Assembly: GCA_028686985.1 (NCBI GenBank)
Contig: JAQUBA010000002.1
Location: forward strand, 84,745-123,075
From: Candidatus Iainarchaeum sp.
Lineage (GTDB): Archaea > Micrarchaeota > Micrarchaeia > Anstonellales > Bilamarchaeaceae
Length of the DNA stretch: 38,331 bases
Reading direction: 5' to 3'
Of this stretch, positions 28,511 to 36,170 are shown piece after piece. The notes under the pieces were generated by a model that made no database searches, had not been told where the DNA came from, and saw nothing but the letters and a program-made list of their open reading frames with translations. The translations under genes were made by a program, and so were the position numbers. Numbering within the stretch: position 1 is the stretch's first letter; each line of letters begins with the position of its first letter.

Positions 28511-29544
28511 ACAATCTCGTTAAGTTTCTTCTTCCTGAACGCCTCTTTCAGCTCCTGCGCAATCCTCTTTCCTGTGCTCACCATCTCCCCGTGCGTAAAT
28601 TCCGCATAAGGATGATGCAGCACATTCGTCCCAGCCACAATGCGCGCGGAAATCTCAAACGCATAGATGTCCAAATCCTCGGTCACAATCGTCTCCACGC
28701 AGAAGGGCCCGTGCATCCCCCCAAAAAGCTCTTTGGAGCTGTTGCACACGTTCCTCCCTATGTCCATAAATGAAGGGAGCAATGATTCCCTCATGACCAT
28801 GGACGCGTTCCCCACCACAGTAAATGAAAGCGGCACGTTCCCGCCCGCCGCAACCGCCCGGGCAATCTCCTCCGCGTTGCTCTCCACCCTCCTGTCCACC
28901 CCCATCAGCTCCACGTGCCCATAGGCGGTCTTGTACCCCGCTTCTGAGAAGATGGAATGGAAATAATGCGGATACGCCCGCACGCCCACAATGAATTCCT
29001 GGATAAGCGCCTTCTTTTTCCCGACCTTTTCCCAATACTCCTTCTCGCTCTTCACAATCATGTAGCCCATGCCGCCTTTGGCACCCGGAAATTTGACAAT
29101 CGCAAGCCCGTTTATCTCCTCAGGCTTCATGGTCTTGGGAATGCGCAGCCCCGCCTTCCCCATCCAGGAGAACATCTTCATGCGGTCCCTTTCAAACTGC
29201 AGGCTCCTCCTGTTCCCGAAAACCGGCACCGCCATCCCGTCCAGCTTCTCGCCCACGTACTCAACGAACGAGCCGTGCGGCACGACAATAGCATCCCGCG
29301 CAACCAGCTCCTCCACCGGCACATCCGCCAATGAGTCCACCACAAGGAACTCGTCCGGCCTCGCATGAGGGAAGGATTTGTAGAATTCCAACCTATCCTT
29401 CGTGCATATCCCTATTGAATGCACCTTCCCCTGCCTCGCGCCCTGGAAGATTTGAAGGGCAGAATGAGAGCAAACGGTCGCTATGCTGAGCTTCTTATAA
29501 CCGGATAATATGCCTTCTATTTTCTTTTTTTCTATTATTCCCAT
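28504..29544 (-). CDS. purP: FAICAR synthetase PurP
   Basis: The archaea-specific ATP-grasp enzyme that uses formate and ATP to formylate AICAR to FAICAR, in place of the folate-dependent domain of PurH. The N-terminus 'IATVCSHSALQIFQGARQG' carries the family HSALQI motif, followed by ICTKDRLEFYKSF, the ATP-grasp segment 'AIVKFPGAKGGMGYMIVKSE', HYFHSIFSE and 'AFEISARIVAGTNV'. The 346 residues from ATG 29544 match the family. A TATA-like box lies 26 nt upstream, so it is leaderless. Confidence 0.96.
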   Translation of the reverse strand: MGIIEKKKIEGILSGYKKLSIATVCSHSALQIFQGARQGKVHSIGICTKDRLEFYKSFPHARPDEFLVVDSLADVPVEELVARDAIVVPHGSFVEYVGEKLDGMAVPVFGNRRSLQFERDRMKMFSWMGKAGLRIPKTMKPEEINGLAIVKFPGAKGGMGYMIVKSEKEYWEKVGKKKALIQEFIVGVRAYPHYFHSIFSEAGYKTAYGHVELMGVDRRVESNAEEIARAVAAGGNVPLSFTVVGNASMVMRESLLPSFMDIGRNVCNSSKELFGGMHGPFCVETIVTEDLDIYAFEISARIVAGTNVLHHPYAEFTHGEMVSTGKRIAQELKEAFRKKKLNEIVY

Positions 29545-29562
29545 ATAATTAATGGAGGGAGA

Positions 29563-29577
29563 AAATATAAAAAGGAA
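29563..29577 (-). promoter_or_regulatory. TATA box for purP
   Basis: Minus-strand CCTTTTTATATTTTC is centred about 26 nt before ATG 29544. Confidence 0.5.
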
Positions 29578-29595
29578 ATTGCCCGCACACCGATA

Positions 29596-29610
29596 CATAT
29601 TTAAACATAA
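29596..29610 (+). promoter_or_regulatory. TATA box for unknown gene at 29628
   Basis: CATATTTAAACATAA is centred about 26 nt before ATG 29628; leaderless. Here each divergent gene has its own box, in contrast to the shared-box gaps. Confidence 0.5.
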
Positions 29611-29627
29611 TTACTCACAATATAACC

Positions 29628-30206
29628 ATGGCAGCCCCAACGCCCATAATAAAAGTCATTCCGCCGCGCCCCAGCAATGCGGCCCGCATGGAGGATTTCC
29701 TCAGGATGGCAGGCAGGAGGATGGAGGGCCCCCTCGGCGAGATGCCTGCGCAAATCAAGAATGCGCCCGGAATTGACCCAAACTTCGGATTCTTTTCCAA
29801 GATAGTGACTCACATATCTGAAATCGGCCGCCTGATGAACGGCGACGCTCCGCACTTTTTCTCCGAGGGCGACAAGCTGGCGCTGAAGAAGCTCTGGTCG
29901 CTCTTTGAAACCATGGAGGACGGCGGCAAGCGCATCGGCATGGGCGCCCTGCGCAAGGAATGCAAGCCCCTCAAGGTTCCCGAAGCGGTCATGGGCAAAA
30001 TCAAAAAATTCATTTCCCGCGGCGGCAGGGACACAATCCAGTTTGTTGAGGCGGGCCCGTTCGCCGGCTCGCGCGCAACCGGCCTTCTACACCCGGACGG
30101 CCGCCTTTCCGCAATCCTAATCCACACGATGTCCATGCAGCAGGACGCTTCCGGCCAGCCGGTGGAAGTGCCCAATAAGGCGATTCTGATTATACTCCCG
30201 GATTGA
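29628..30206 (+). CDS. Unknown cytoplasmic protein
   Basis: No family recognised. The 192-residue product begins with a Pro-rich start (APTPIIKVIPPRPSN), followed by helices (ARMEDFLRMAGRRMEG; FFSEGDKLALKKLWSLFETM) and a C-terminal half that looks beta-rich (RDTIQFVEAGPFAGSRATGL; RLSAILIHTM; PNKAILIILPD). No signal or membrane helix. Spacing to a TATA box supports the start. It sits immediately upstream of the ribosomal operon promoter but is separated by a 173-nt gap, so it is probably its own transcript. Confidence 0.68.
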   Translation: MAAPTPIIKVIPPRPSNAARMEDFLRMAGRRMEGPLGEMPAQIKNAPGIDPNFGFFSKIVTHISEIGRLMNGDAPHFFSEGDKLALKKLWSLFETMEDGGKRIGMGALRKECKPLKVPEAVMGKIKKFISRGGRDTIQFVEAGPFAGSRATGLLHPDGRLSAILIHTMSMQQDASGQPVEVPNKAILIILPD

Positions 30207-30256
30207 GCCCGGCGTTTATTTCCCCTATCCCGGCAGCCCGCCTGCAGCACCCGGTT

Positions 30257-30268
30257 TCTTTATAAATC
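30257..30268 (+). promoter_or_regulatory. TATA box of the ribosomal protein operon
   Basis: TCTTTATAAATC is a good archaeal TATA match. Transcription would start near 30288, giving a 5' leader of roughly 90 nt before the L3 ATG, long compared with the other genes here. Confidence 0.6.
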
Positions 30269-30338
30269 CTTCCGTGGATATTTCATTCAACTTATCCGGC
30301 TTACCCGAAGTGCTCTGCGCTAACCGGGTTCGCTTACA

Positions 30339-30364
30339 GCGTCCCTTCCCCGGAAGGGCTACGC
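30339..30364 (+). promoter_or_regulatory. Leader hairpin before rpl3
   Basis: GCGT-CCCTTC-CCCG-GAAGGG-CT-ACGC folds as a 10-bp stem with a 2-nt bulge and a CCCG loop, ending 15 nt before the ATG and just ahead of the purine-rich AAAAAGGGT ribosome site. Upstream, ACCCG (30303) and CGGGT (30325) could pair in a second stem. It may be an autoregulatory ribosomal-protein site. Confidence 0.55.
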
Positions 30365-30379
30365 AAAAAGGGTAATAAT

Positions 30380-31309
30380 ATGACGGACATACACAAGCCC
30401 AGACGGGGTTCCCTAGCGTTCAGGCCCAGGAAGAGGGCGTACAGCCAGATGCCATCAATCAACGCATGGCCTGAGTCCAAGGACGTGAGGCTCCTCGGCG
30501 CCGCCGGCTACAAGGCCGGCATGACGCAGATATGCCACGTTGACGACAGCGAGGACGTCACCAAGGGGCAAGAGGTGACCTCCGCCGTAACGGTGGTTGA
30601 AATCCCGCCCATGTTCGTGTACGGCTTCCGCGGCTACAAGCACACCCGCAACGTGACCGACGTGCTCATCCAGGACGAGGCGGTCCTGAAGAAGCTCGGC
30701 ATGAAGAAGGCGGCGAAGAAGGAACTCACGCCGGAAGCCGTGGATGAAATATCACTGCTCGTATTCGTGCAGCCGGACAAGACCGGCATAGGCAAGAAGC
30801 ACCCGGAGAGGATGGAAATCCGCGTGGGCGGCGGCGACGTGAAGGAGCGCATAGACTTCTGCAAGGGGCTCATGGGCAAGGAACTATCCCCCAAGGAGAT
30901 ATTCAAGCCCGGCGAATACATAGACGTGGTTTCAATCACGAAGGGGAAGGGATGGCAGGGCGCGGTTAAGAGGTTCGGAATCGCCCTCCAAAGGCCGAAG
31001 GCGACCGGAAAGAGGAGGCATGCGGGCACCCTCGGGCAATGGCACCCCGGCTACATACTCTACACCGCCCCCCGCGCGGGGCAGATGGGCTACCACAAGC
31101 GCACCGAGCTGAACAAGCGCATCCTCAAAATCGGGGAGAACGTGGATGAGATAAACCCGGACGGCGGATTCCCGCACTACGGGTTCGTGAAGAACAATTA
31201 TATACTAATAAAGGGTTCCGTCCCAGGCCCGGTCAAGAGGCTCATCCGCCTCAGGCTCGGCATGAGGGGGAGCGCCGGCGCAGAGCCGAAGATAACACAG
31301 CTCCTGTAG
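30380..31309 (+). CDS. rpl3: Ribosomal protein L3 (uL3)
   Basis: A 309-residue large-subunit protein placed near the peptidyl transferase centre. It has the archaeal N-terminus KPRRGSLAFRPRKRAYSQMP, the core 'GYKAGMTQICHVDD', and the central extension 'KRRHAGTLGQWHPGYILYTA' with the conserved Trp, ending with GSVPGPVKRLIRLR. First gene of the operon, 9 nt before L4. The long leader suggests regulation at this gene. Confidence 0.97.
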   Translation: MTDIHKPRRGSLAFRPRKRAYSQMPSINAWPESKDVRLLGAAGYKAGMTQICHVDDSEDVTKGQEVTSAVTVVEIPPMFVYGFRGYKHTRNVTDVLIQDEAVLKKLGMKKAAKKELTPEAVDEISLLVFVQPDKTGIGKKHPERMEIRVGGGDVKERIDFCKGLMGKELSPKEIFKPGEYIDVVSITKGKGWQGAVKRFGIALQRPKATGKRRHAGTLGQWHPGYILYTAPRAGQMGYHKRTELNKRILKIGENVDEINPDGGFPHYGFVKNNYILIKGSVPGPVKRLIRLRLGMRGSAGAEPKITQLL

Positions 31310-31318
31310 GTGTGAAAG

Positions 31319-32101
31319 ATGAAGGCAAAAGTATATTCACTTGAAGGCGCGGCTTCCGGAAGCGTGGAGCTCCCGGCCGCATTCTCCGACACCGTACGTG
31401 AGGAGATAATACGCAGGGCGGTCCTGAGCGACGAGACGAAGCTCTACCAGCCCCAGGGCAGCTTCTACAGGGCGGGCTTCCAGACCTCGGCGCAGTACAG
31501 GGGGAGGAAGGACGACTACGGCTCCCTGAAGAACAGGGGCCAGGCGAAGCTCCCCAGGGAAACCCGCCCCAAGGGCGGCCATGGCAAGGTCCGCAGGATT
31601 CCCTCCTCGGTTGGAGGCCACAGGGCGCACCCGCCAAAAGTGGCAAAGATACTCATAGAGAAAGTCAACAAAAAGGAATACAAGAAGGCGATAAGGAGCG
31701 CAATCGCGGCGACCGCAGTCGCCTCTCTCGTGAAGGCGAGGGGCCACAGGTTCTCCTGCGACCTTCCGCTCGTCTTTGAAGACAAGCTTGAATCCCTCTC
31801 ACGCACGAAGGATGTGCTCGCAGCCCTAAGCAAGGTCGCGGGCGAAGACCTCTCGCGCGCAAAGGGGGGCAGGAAGGCGAGGAGCGGAGTCCGCTCAAGG
31901 AAGGCGGGCACCCGCACAGGGAAGTCCCTGCTCCTCGTAGTTGGCGGAGGCAGCATCCTGAAGGCGGCGAGGAACCTCGCAGGGGTGGATGTCGTGAAGG
32001 CGGAGGACCTGAAGGCAAAGGACCTCGCGCCCGGAACGCACGCGGGGAGATTCACGCTCTACACGCAGAATGCGCTGAAGAGGATACAGGAGGTTTTCTG
32101 A
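31319..32101 (+). CDS. rpl4: Ribosomal protein L4 (uL4)
   Basis: A 260-residue protein lining the exit tunnel. The long internal loop is visible as 'GSLKNRGQAKLPRETRPKGG', followed by the archaeal/eukaryal core AIRSAIAATAVASLVKARGH and 'KSLLLVVGGGSILKAARNL'. A GGTGTG site precedes the ATG. The last base of its stop is the first base of the L23 ATG. Confidence 0.96.
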   Translation: MKAKVYSLEGAASGSVELPAAFSDTVREEIIRRAVLSDETKLYQPQGSFYRAGFQTSAQYRGRKDDYGSLKNRGQAKLPRETRPKGGHGKVRRIPSSVGGHRAHPPKVAKILIEKVNKKEYKKAIRSAIAATAVASLVKARGHRFSCDLPLVFEDKLESLSRTKDVLAALSKVAGEDLSRAKGGRKARSGVRSRKAGTRTGKSLLLVVGGGSILKAARNLAGVDVVKAEDLKAKDLAPGTHAGRFTLYTQNALKRIQEVF

Positions 32102-32349
32102 TGGTTCTCATAGCACCGGTAAAGACTGAGAAGGCGATAGGAAGGATAGAGTTCGAGAACACGATAACCTTCCTCGTGGAGCAGGGCTCCACCAAGCCCG
32201 CGGTGAAGGCGGAGGTGGAGAAGCTCTTCGGGGTGAAGGTGGCTTCGGTGCGCATGCTCAACCTGCCCACGGGCGGGAAGCGCGCGATAGTGAAGCTCGC
32301 AGAAGGCTCCAAGGCCGAGGACATCTCGTCCAAGCTAAAGATGGTGTAG
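32101..32349 (+). CDS. rpl23: Ribosomal protein L23 (uL23)
   Basis: An 82-residue protein at the tunnel exit and a docking site for SRP and nascent-chain factors. It has the typical start APVKTEKAIGRIEFENTITF, 'VKAEVEKLFGVKVASVRMLN' and a short TGGKRAIVKL strand. Length is normal for archaea. One-base overlap with L4; L2 starts 2 nt after. Confidence 0.95.
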   Translation: MVLIAPVKTEKAIGRIEFENTITFLVEQGSTKPAVKAEVEKLFGVKVASVRMLNLPTGGKRAIVKLAEGSKAEDISSKLKMV

Positions 32350-32351
32350 TT

Positions 32352-33104
32352 ATGGGAAAAATGCTCAAGCAGCAGAAGAGGGGGAAAGGCTCCCCGCGTT
32401 ACCTCACCCCGAAGATGAGGTACAAGGTCACGCTCCAGTACCGCAACTACGACGATGTGGAGAAGGCGGGCGTGCTCAGGGCGCAGGTCCTTGATTTCAT
32501 AGACGACCCCGCGAGGGGCGCGCTGCTCCTCAAGGTGAAGTATGACAACGGCGAGGAGAACCACCTTCTCGCGCCTGAGGGCGTGTGCATCGGCGACATG
32601 CTGGAACAGGGCGCGCAGGCGTCCGTTTCCACGGGCAACGTCCTGCCTCTTTACAGGATGCCGGACGGGGCGTTCATCTGCAATTTGGAGCTCACCCCGG
32701 GCGACGGCGGCAAGCTTGTCCGCGCACCCGGCTCATATGCCGTCTTGGTCTCCAAGGAGGGGCCCAAGGCGTACGTGAAGATGCCGAGCAGGAAGGTCAT
32801 AACACTCTCATCCGACAACCGCGCCCAGGTCGGCGTGGTCTGCGGCGGGGGCCGCTCGGAGAAGCCCATGCTGAAGGCGGGCACCAACTACTACAAGATG
32901 AAGGCGCAGAACCGCCTGTGGCCGGTGCCCAGGGGCGTGCACCAGTCCGTATACAACCACCCGCACGGCGGGAAGCAGCACCACGAGGGGAAGCCCACCA
33001 CGGTTTCCAGGGGGGCGCCTCCGGGAAGCAAGGTCGGGCACATAGCCGCGCGCATGACCGGAAGGAAGAAGTCCAGGAAGGCCGCGGAAAGATCTGGTGA
33101 ATGA
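32352..33104 (+). CDS. rpl2: Ribosomal protein L2 (uL2)
   Basis: A 250-residue protein essential for subunit joining and peptidyl transfer. The C-terminal histidine loop 'VYNHPHGGKQHHEGKPTTVS' is near the catalytic centre of the ribosome. The N-terminus GKMLKQQKRGKGSPRY is typical of archaea. The TGA sits within the S19 start region. Confidence 0.97.
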   Translation: MGKMLKQQKRGKGSPRYLTPKMRYKVTLQYRNYDDVEKAGVLRAQVLDFIDDPARGALLLKVKYDNGEENHLLAPEGVCIGDMLEQGAQASVSTGNVLPLYRMPDGAFICNLELTPGDGGKLVRAPGSYAVLVSKEGPKAYVKMPSRKVITLSSDNRAQVGVVCGGGRSEKPMLKAGTNYYKMKAQNRLWPVPRGVHQSVYNHPHGGKQHHEGKPTTVSRGAPPGSKVGHIAARMTGRKKSRKAAERSGE

Positions 33105-33106
33105 TA

Positions 33107-33508
33107 ATGGCACGGAAGGAAGTATTCAGGGGACTTGAAGAAGGGCAGGTTAAGGATATGTCCGTGGAGGAATTCCTCCCGCTCCTCACCTCCAGGGAGA
33201 GGAGGACGATGAAGAGGGTGAACCAGCACCCCGCCTACAAGAAGCTCATAGACAAGGTGAGGAAGCTGAAGAAGGAGGGCAAGCTGGACAAGGTCATAAA
33301 GACCCAGGTGAGGGACGCGGTCATCCTCCCGGAATGGCTCGGCCTGCGCTTCGGCATACACAACGGGAAAGAATACAAGCAGGTCCAGATAACCCTGAAC
33401 GCAATCGGCAAGAGGCTCGGCGAGCTTTCGCACTCCACGTACAGGGTGCTGCATTCCGGCCCCGGTGTCGGAGCGACAAGGGGGAGCAAGTTCGTGCCGC
33501 TCAAATGA
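33107..33508 (+). CDS. rps19: Ribosomal protein S19 (uS19)
   Basis: A small-subunit head protein of 133 residues. Signature: 'AVILPEWLGLRFGIHNGKEY' and HSTYRVLHSGPGVGATRGSKFVPLK. ATG 33107 has GGTGA at a 6-nt spacing; ATG 33101, used in the ORF track, would have no spacing. It follows L2 closely. Confidence 0.95.
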   Translation: MARKEVFRGLEEGQVKDMSVEEFLPLLTSRERRTMKRVNQHPAYKKLIDKVRKLKKEGKLDKVIKTQVRDAVILPEWLGLRFGIHNGKEYKQVQITLNAIGKRLGELSHSTYRVLHSGPGVGATRGSKFVPLK

Positions 33509-33517
33509 GGTAATGAA

Positions 33518-34258
33518 ATGTATTCCTGCATCATAGAAAAGGGAAAGGAAGGGGACTTCGCCCGCTCCCGAGTGGAGGGAGTGGACGCCTCTGTGAAGGA
33601 CCTCGTGGAAGTATGCGGCAACATCCGCTACAAGCCCGTGGGCGACGCGCTCGCCCTGCTTGAGGCGGCCTCGGAAGGGGCGTTCCCGATACTATACCGC
33701 GGCAACAACCGCCACCTCGGGCACAGGCGCGAGCTCGGCGGCAGGAAGGGCCGCTACCCGAAGAAGTCCGCGAAGATAGTCCTCAAGGCGCTGAAGAGTG
33801 CAATCGCGAACGCCCAGAGCAAGGGGCTGAGCGAGGAGCTCATAGTGATGCACGCGTGCGCGAACAAGAAAGCGGAATTCGGGCGCCTCTCATCCAAGGG
33901 AAGGCGCAACTACTCCGGCCTCATAACCGCGCGCGTTGAGATAGTGCTCAAGGAAAAGGAGGGCGCGAAGAGGCCCGAGAAGAAGGCGAAGAAGGAAGCG
34001 AAGCCTGCGGAAAAGAAGGCGGATGCGAAAGTGGCAACGGAAAAGCCGGCAACCGGAGAAGCGAAACCGGTTACGGAAACCGAAAAGCCGCCCACGCCCG
34101 AAAAGAAGGCGGGGCAGAAGGCTGATGCCCAGGCGGTCAAGGCGGAAGTGAGGGCGGACGACAGGAAGCTGGAGTCCGCGCGCGAGAGCAAGGTGGAGCA
34201 CCACAAGGAGGAGAAGGCGCCGCTCCCGGGCAGGAAGCCGGTGCAGAAAGGGAAGTGA
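33518..34258 (+). CDS. rpl22: Ribosomal protein L22 (uL22) with long Lys/Ala/Pro tail
   Basis: The first ~150 residues are a normal archaeal L22, with RGNNRHLGHRRELGGRKGRYP and 'GRLSSKGRRNYSGLITARVE'. After the last core strand (VEIVLKEKEG) a low-complexity tail of about 95 residues follows, rich in Lys, Glu, Ala and Pro (EKKAKKEAKPAEKKADAKVA and similar). Such tails occur in some archaeal ribosomal proteins, but this is long. It runs in frame to a clean stop 4 nt before S3. Confidence 0.95.
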   Translation: MYSCIIEKGKEGDFARSRVEGVDASVKDLVEVCGNIRYKPVGDALALLEAASEGAFPILYRGNNRHLGHRRELGGRKGRYPKKSAKIVLKALKSAIANAQSKGLSEELIVMHACANKKAEFGRLSSKGRRNYSGLITARVEIVLKEKEGAKRPEKKAKKEAKPAEKKADAKVATEKPATGEAKPVTETEKPPTPEKKAGQKADAQAVKAEVRADDRKLESARESKVEHHKEEKAPLPGRKPVQKGK

Positions 34259-34262
34259 TTGG

Positions 34263-34901
34263 ATGGTGATAGAAAAAAAGTTCATTGGTTCCCCGATAGA
34301 GAAGTATAGGATAATGACATTCCTGGAGAAGGAGCTGGACAAGGCGGGGGTCGCCAACATAGACATCCAGCGCACCCCGATGGTCACGAGGATATCCATA
34401 GAAGTCCTCAACCCGGGCCGCGTAATCGGGAAGAAGGGAAAGACAATCAACACGCTCACCGAGACACTGAGGACAAAGTTCGCGATAGAGAACCCGCAGA
34501 TAAGCGTCGTGGAGTCCAGGAACCCCGGGCTTGAGCCCAGCCTCGTCGCCAAGAAGGCGTGCAAGTATATAGAGATGGGCAAGAAGGTGCGGGCGGTACT
34601 GCACTTCCTCATAAAGGACATCATACGCAACGGCGCGGTAGGCGCCGAAATAGTCGCCTCAGGGAAAATCGGGGCGAAGGGCGCGAGGGCGAAACGCCTC
34701 CGCGTCTCCGTCGGTTACATCCCCAAGTCCGGGGAGCCGGCGAGGCTTGTGCGCGAGTCGCACGTTGCGGCAAACACGAAATCCGGCATAATCGGCGTGC
34801 TGGTGCGCATAGCGCCGCCGGGAACGGTGTTCCCGGGCAGGGAAGCGCCGGCAGAGGTGGTCCTCCCGAAGGTGCTGGCAAAGAGCGAGGGTGGTAAGTG
34901 A
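34263..34901 (+). CDS. rps3: Ribosomal protein S3 (uS3)
   Basis: A 212-residue protein at the mRNA entry site. It has an N-terminal KH domain with GRVIGKKGKTINTL, followed by the S3 C-terminal domain with 'GAKGARAKRLRVSVGYIPKS' and a final SGIIGVLVRIAPPGTVFPGR. The TGA overlaps the L29 ATG by one base. Confidence 0.96.
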   Translation: MVIEKKFIGSPIEKYRIMTFLEKELDKAGVANIDIQRTPMVTRISIEVLNPGRVIGKKGKTINTLTETLRTKFAIENPQISVVESRNPGLEPSLVAKKACKYIEMGKKVRAVLHFLIKDIIRNGAVGAEIVASGKIGAKGARAKRLRVSVGYIPKSGEPARLVRESHVAANTKSGIIGVLVRIAPPGTVFPGREAPAEVVLPKVLAKSEGGK

Positions 34902-35125
34902 TGGCGGTCGCAAAGACTAAGGACCTGAGGGCGCTTCCGCGCGACGAGCTCCAGAAGAGGCTGGAAACATACAGGCGCGAGATGCTCGAGCTGGGCGACA
35001 ACCCCAAGAAGGGCATGAACCTCAGGAGGGCGATTGCGCGCATACTCACGCTCATGAACGAGAAAGGGAAGGTGCCTGCAAAGGCGCCCGCGGCGAAGAA
35101 GGCCGCAGAAAAAAAGGTGAAATGA
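34901..35125 (+). CDS. rpl29: Ribosomal protein L29 (uL29)
   Basis: A 74-residue helical-hairpin protein near the tunnel exit. The family core is 'LRALPRDELQKRLETYRREM' and MNLRRAIARILTLMNE, with a short Lys/Ala tail. ATG 34901 is chosen over the GTG in the ORF track (34898). Confidence 0.93.
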   Translation: MAVAKTKDLRALPRDELQKRLETYRREMLELGDNPKKGMNLRRAIARILTLMNEKGKVPAKAPAAKKAAEKKVK

Positions 35126-35431
35126 TTGGCTGAGATATGCAAGAAATGCGGAATGATCATGGACCTCTGCGTTTGCGAGATCCTTGACAAGGAGGAAGCG
35201 ACGAAGATACGGGTATATTCCATAAAGAAGAAGTTCAAGAAGTACGTGACGGTCGTGGAAGGCATCGACAAGAAGAACCTTGACGAGGCTGCCAAGGACC
35301 TGAAGCACGCGCTCGCATGCGGCGGGACCGCGAAGGACGGGCAAATCGTGCTCCAGGGCGACCACAAGAAGAAGATGAAGGCGATCCTCGTGAAGATGGG
35401 GTATTCGCAGGACAGCATAGAAGTGGAATGA
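35126..35431 (+). CDS. Translation initiation factor aIF1 (SUI1)
   Basis: A 101-residue SUI1-family factor that supports start-codon selection. An N-terminal zinc-knuckle-like CKKCGMIMDLCVC is followed by the SUI1 fold: 'KFKKYVTVVEGIDKK', DLKHALACGGTAKDGQIVLQGDH. The start codon is TTG, with GGTGA 5 nt upstream and no ATG in a suitable position. A TTG start for the start-selection factor itself could allow feedback control, as known for IF3 in bacteria; this is inference. Rpp29, often found next in archaea, is absent. Confidence 0.94.
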   Translation: MAEICKKCGMIMDLCVCEILDKEEATKIRVYSIKKKFKKYVTVVEGIDKKNLDEAAKDLKHALACGGTAKDGQIVLQGDHKKKMKAILVKMGYSQDSIEVE

Positions 35432-35450
35432 CGTTCATAAGGTGATGAGA

Positions 35451-35759
35451 TTGGCAGAATGCAACGACAAGAATTGTTTCGTTCATGGCGGCATCTCGGT
35501 GCGCGGCGCCCGCCTTACCGGCAGGGTCGTCAGCGACAAGGGGAAGCACACGGTCATCGTGGAAAGGGCTGTGACCAAGAAGGTCTCCAAATACAAGAGG
35601 TTTGCGAGGGGCAAGTCCCGCATACCCGCCCACAACCCGGAGTGCATCGGCGCCGTGAAGGGCGACACCGTCCGCATCGGCGAGACGCGCAAAATAAGCA
35701 GGACAAAGTCCTGGACCGTGCTGGAAATACTGGCAAAGGGAGAGGGTGAGGAAGCATGA
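35451..35759 (+). CDS. rps17: Ribosomal protein S17 (uS17)
   Basis: A 102-residue OB-fold small-subunit protein. Signature: 'CNDKNCFVHGGISVRGARLT', GRVVSDKGKHTVIVE, 'SRIPAHNPECIGAVKGDTV' and KISRTKSWTVLEI. Start is uncertain: ATG 35445 and GTG 35442 lie within the GGTGA site itself, whereas TTG 35451 has GGTGA 5 nt upstream, exactly as in the preceding aIF1 gene. I choose the TTG. The end overlaps L14 by 4 nt. Confidence 0.92.
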   Translation: MAECNDKNCFVHGGISVRGARLTGRVVSDKGKHTVIVERAVTKKVSKYKRFARGKSRIPAHNPECIGAVKGDTVRIGETRKISRTKSWTVLEILAKGEGEEA

Positions 35760-36154
35760 AATCACTCGGTTCTCACATAACGAAGGGCCTGCTCGTGGGC
35801 ACGCGGCTCCTCTGCCACGACAACAGCGGGGCGCGCGAAATACAGATAATCGGCGTCCTCCGCAACAACACCACGCGCAAGAGGGTGCCCGGCGCGGGCA
35901 TCGGCAACCTCGTGATCGCCTCGGTGAAGAAGGGCAACCCCGACATGGTGAAGAAGATAGTCCGCGCGGTCATAATCCGCCAGAGGAAGGAGTTCCGCAG
36001 GCCCAACGGGCTGCGCATATCCTTTGAGGACAACGCCGCGGTTCTCGTAACAGAGGACGGGCTCCCCGTCGGGACTGAAATCAAGGGAGTGGTGGCCAAG
36101 GAAGTGGCGGAAAGGTATCCGAAGGTCGCGGCGATTTCGCCCGGCGTCGTATGA
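35756..36154 (+). CDS. rpl14: Ribosomal protein L14 (uL14)
   Basis: A 132-residue subunit-interface protein. Motifs: GTRLLCHDNSGAREIQIIG, 'GAGIGNLVIASVKKGNPDMV', RAVIIRQRKEFRRPNG and ISFEDNAAVLV. It starts within the S17 stop region (ATGA). Confidence 0.96.
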   Translation: MKSLGSHITKGLLVGTRLLCHDNSGAREIQIIGVLRNNTTRKRVPGAGIGNLVIASVKKGNPDMVKKIVRAVIIRQRKEFRRPNGLRISFEDNAAVLVTEDGLPVGTEIKGVVAKEVAERYPKVAAISPGVV

Positions 36155-36170
36155 TTGATGGTGCATTCAC

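Noticed and set aside
35432-35759. Reading the gene after aIF1 as Rpp29
   Set aside because: The motifs CNDKNCFVHGG and AHNPECIGAVKGD are those of S17, not of Rpp29.
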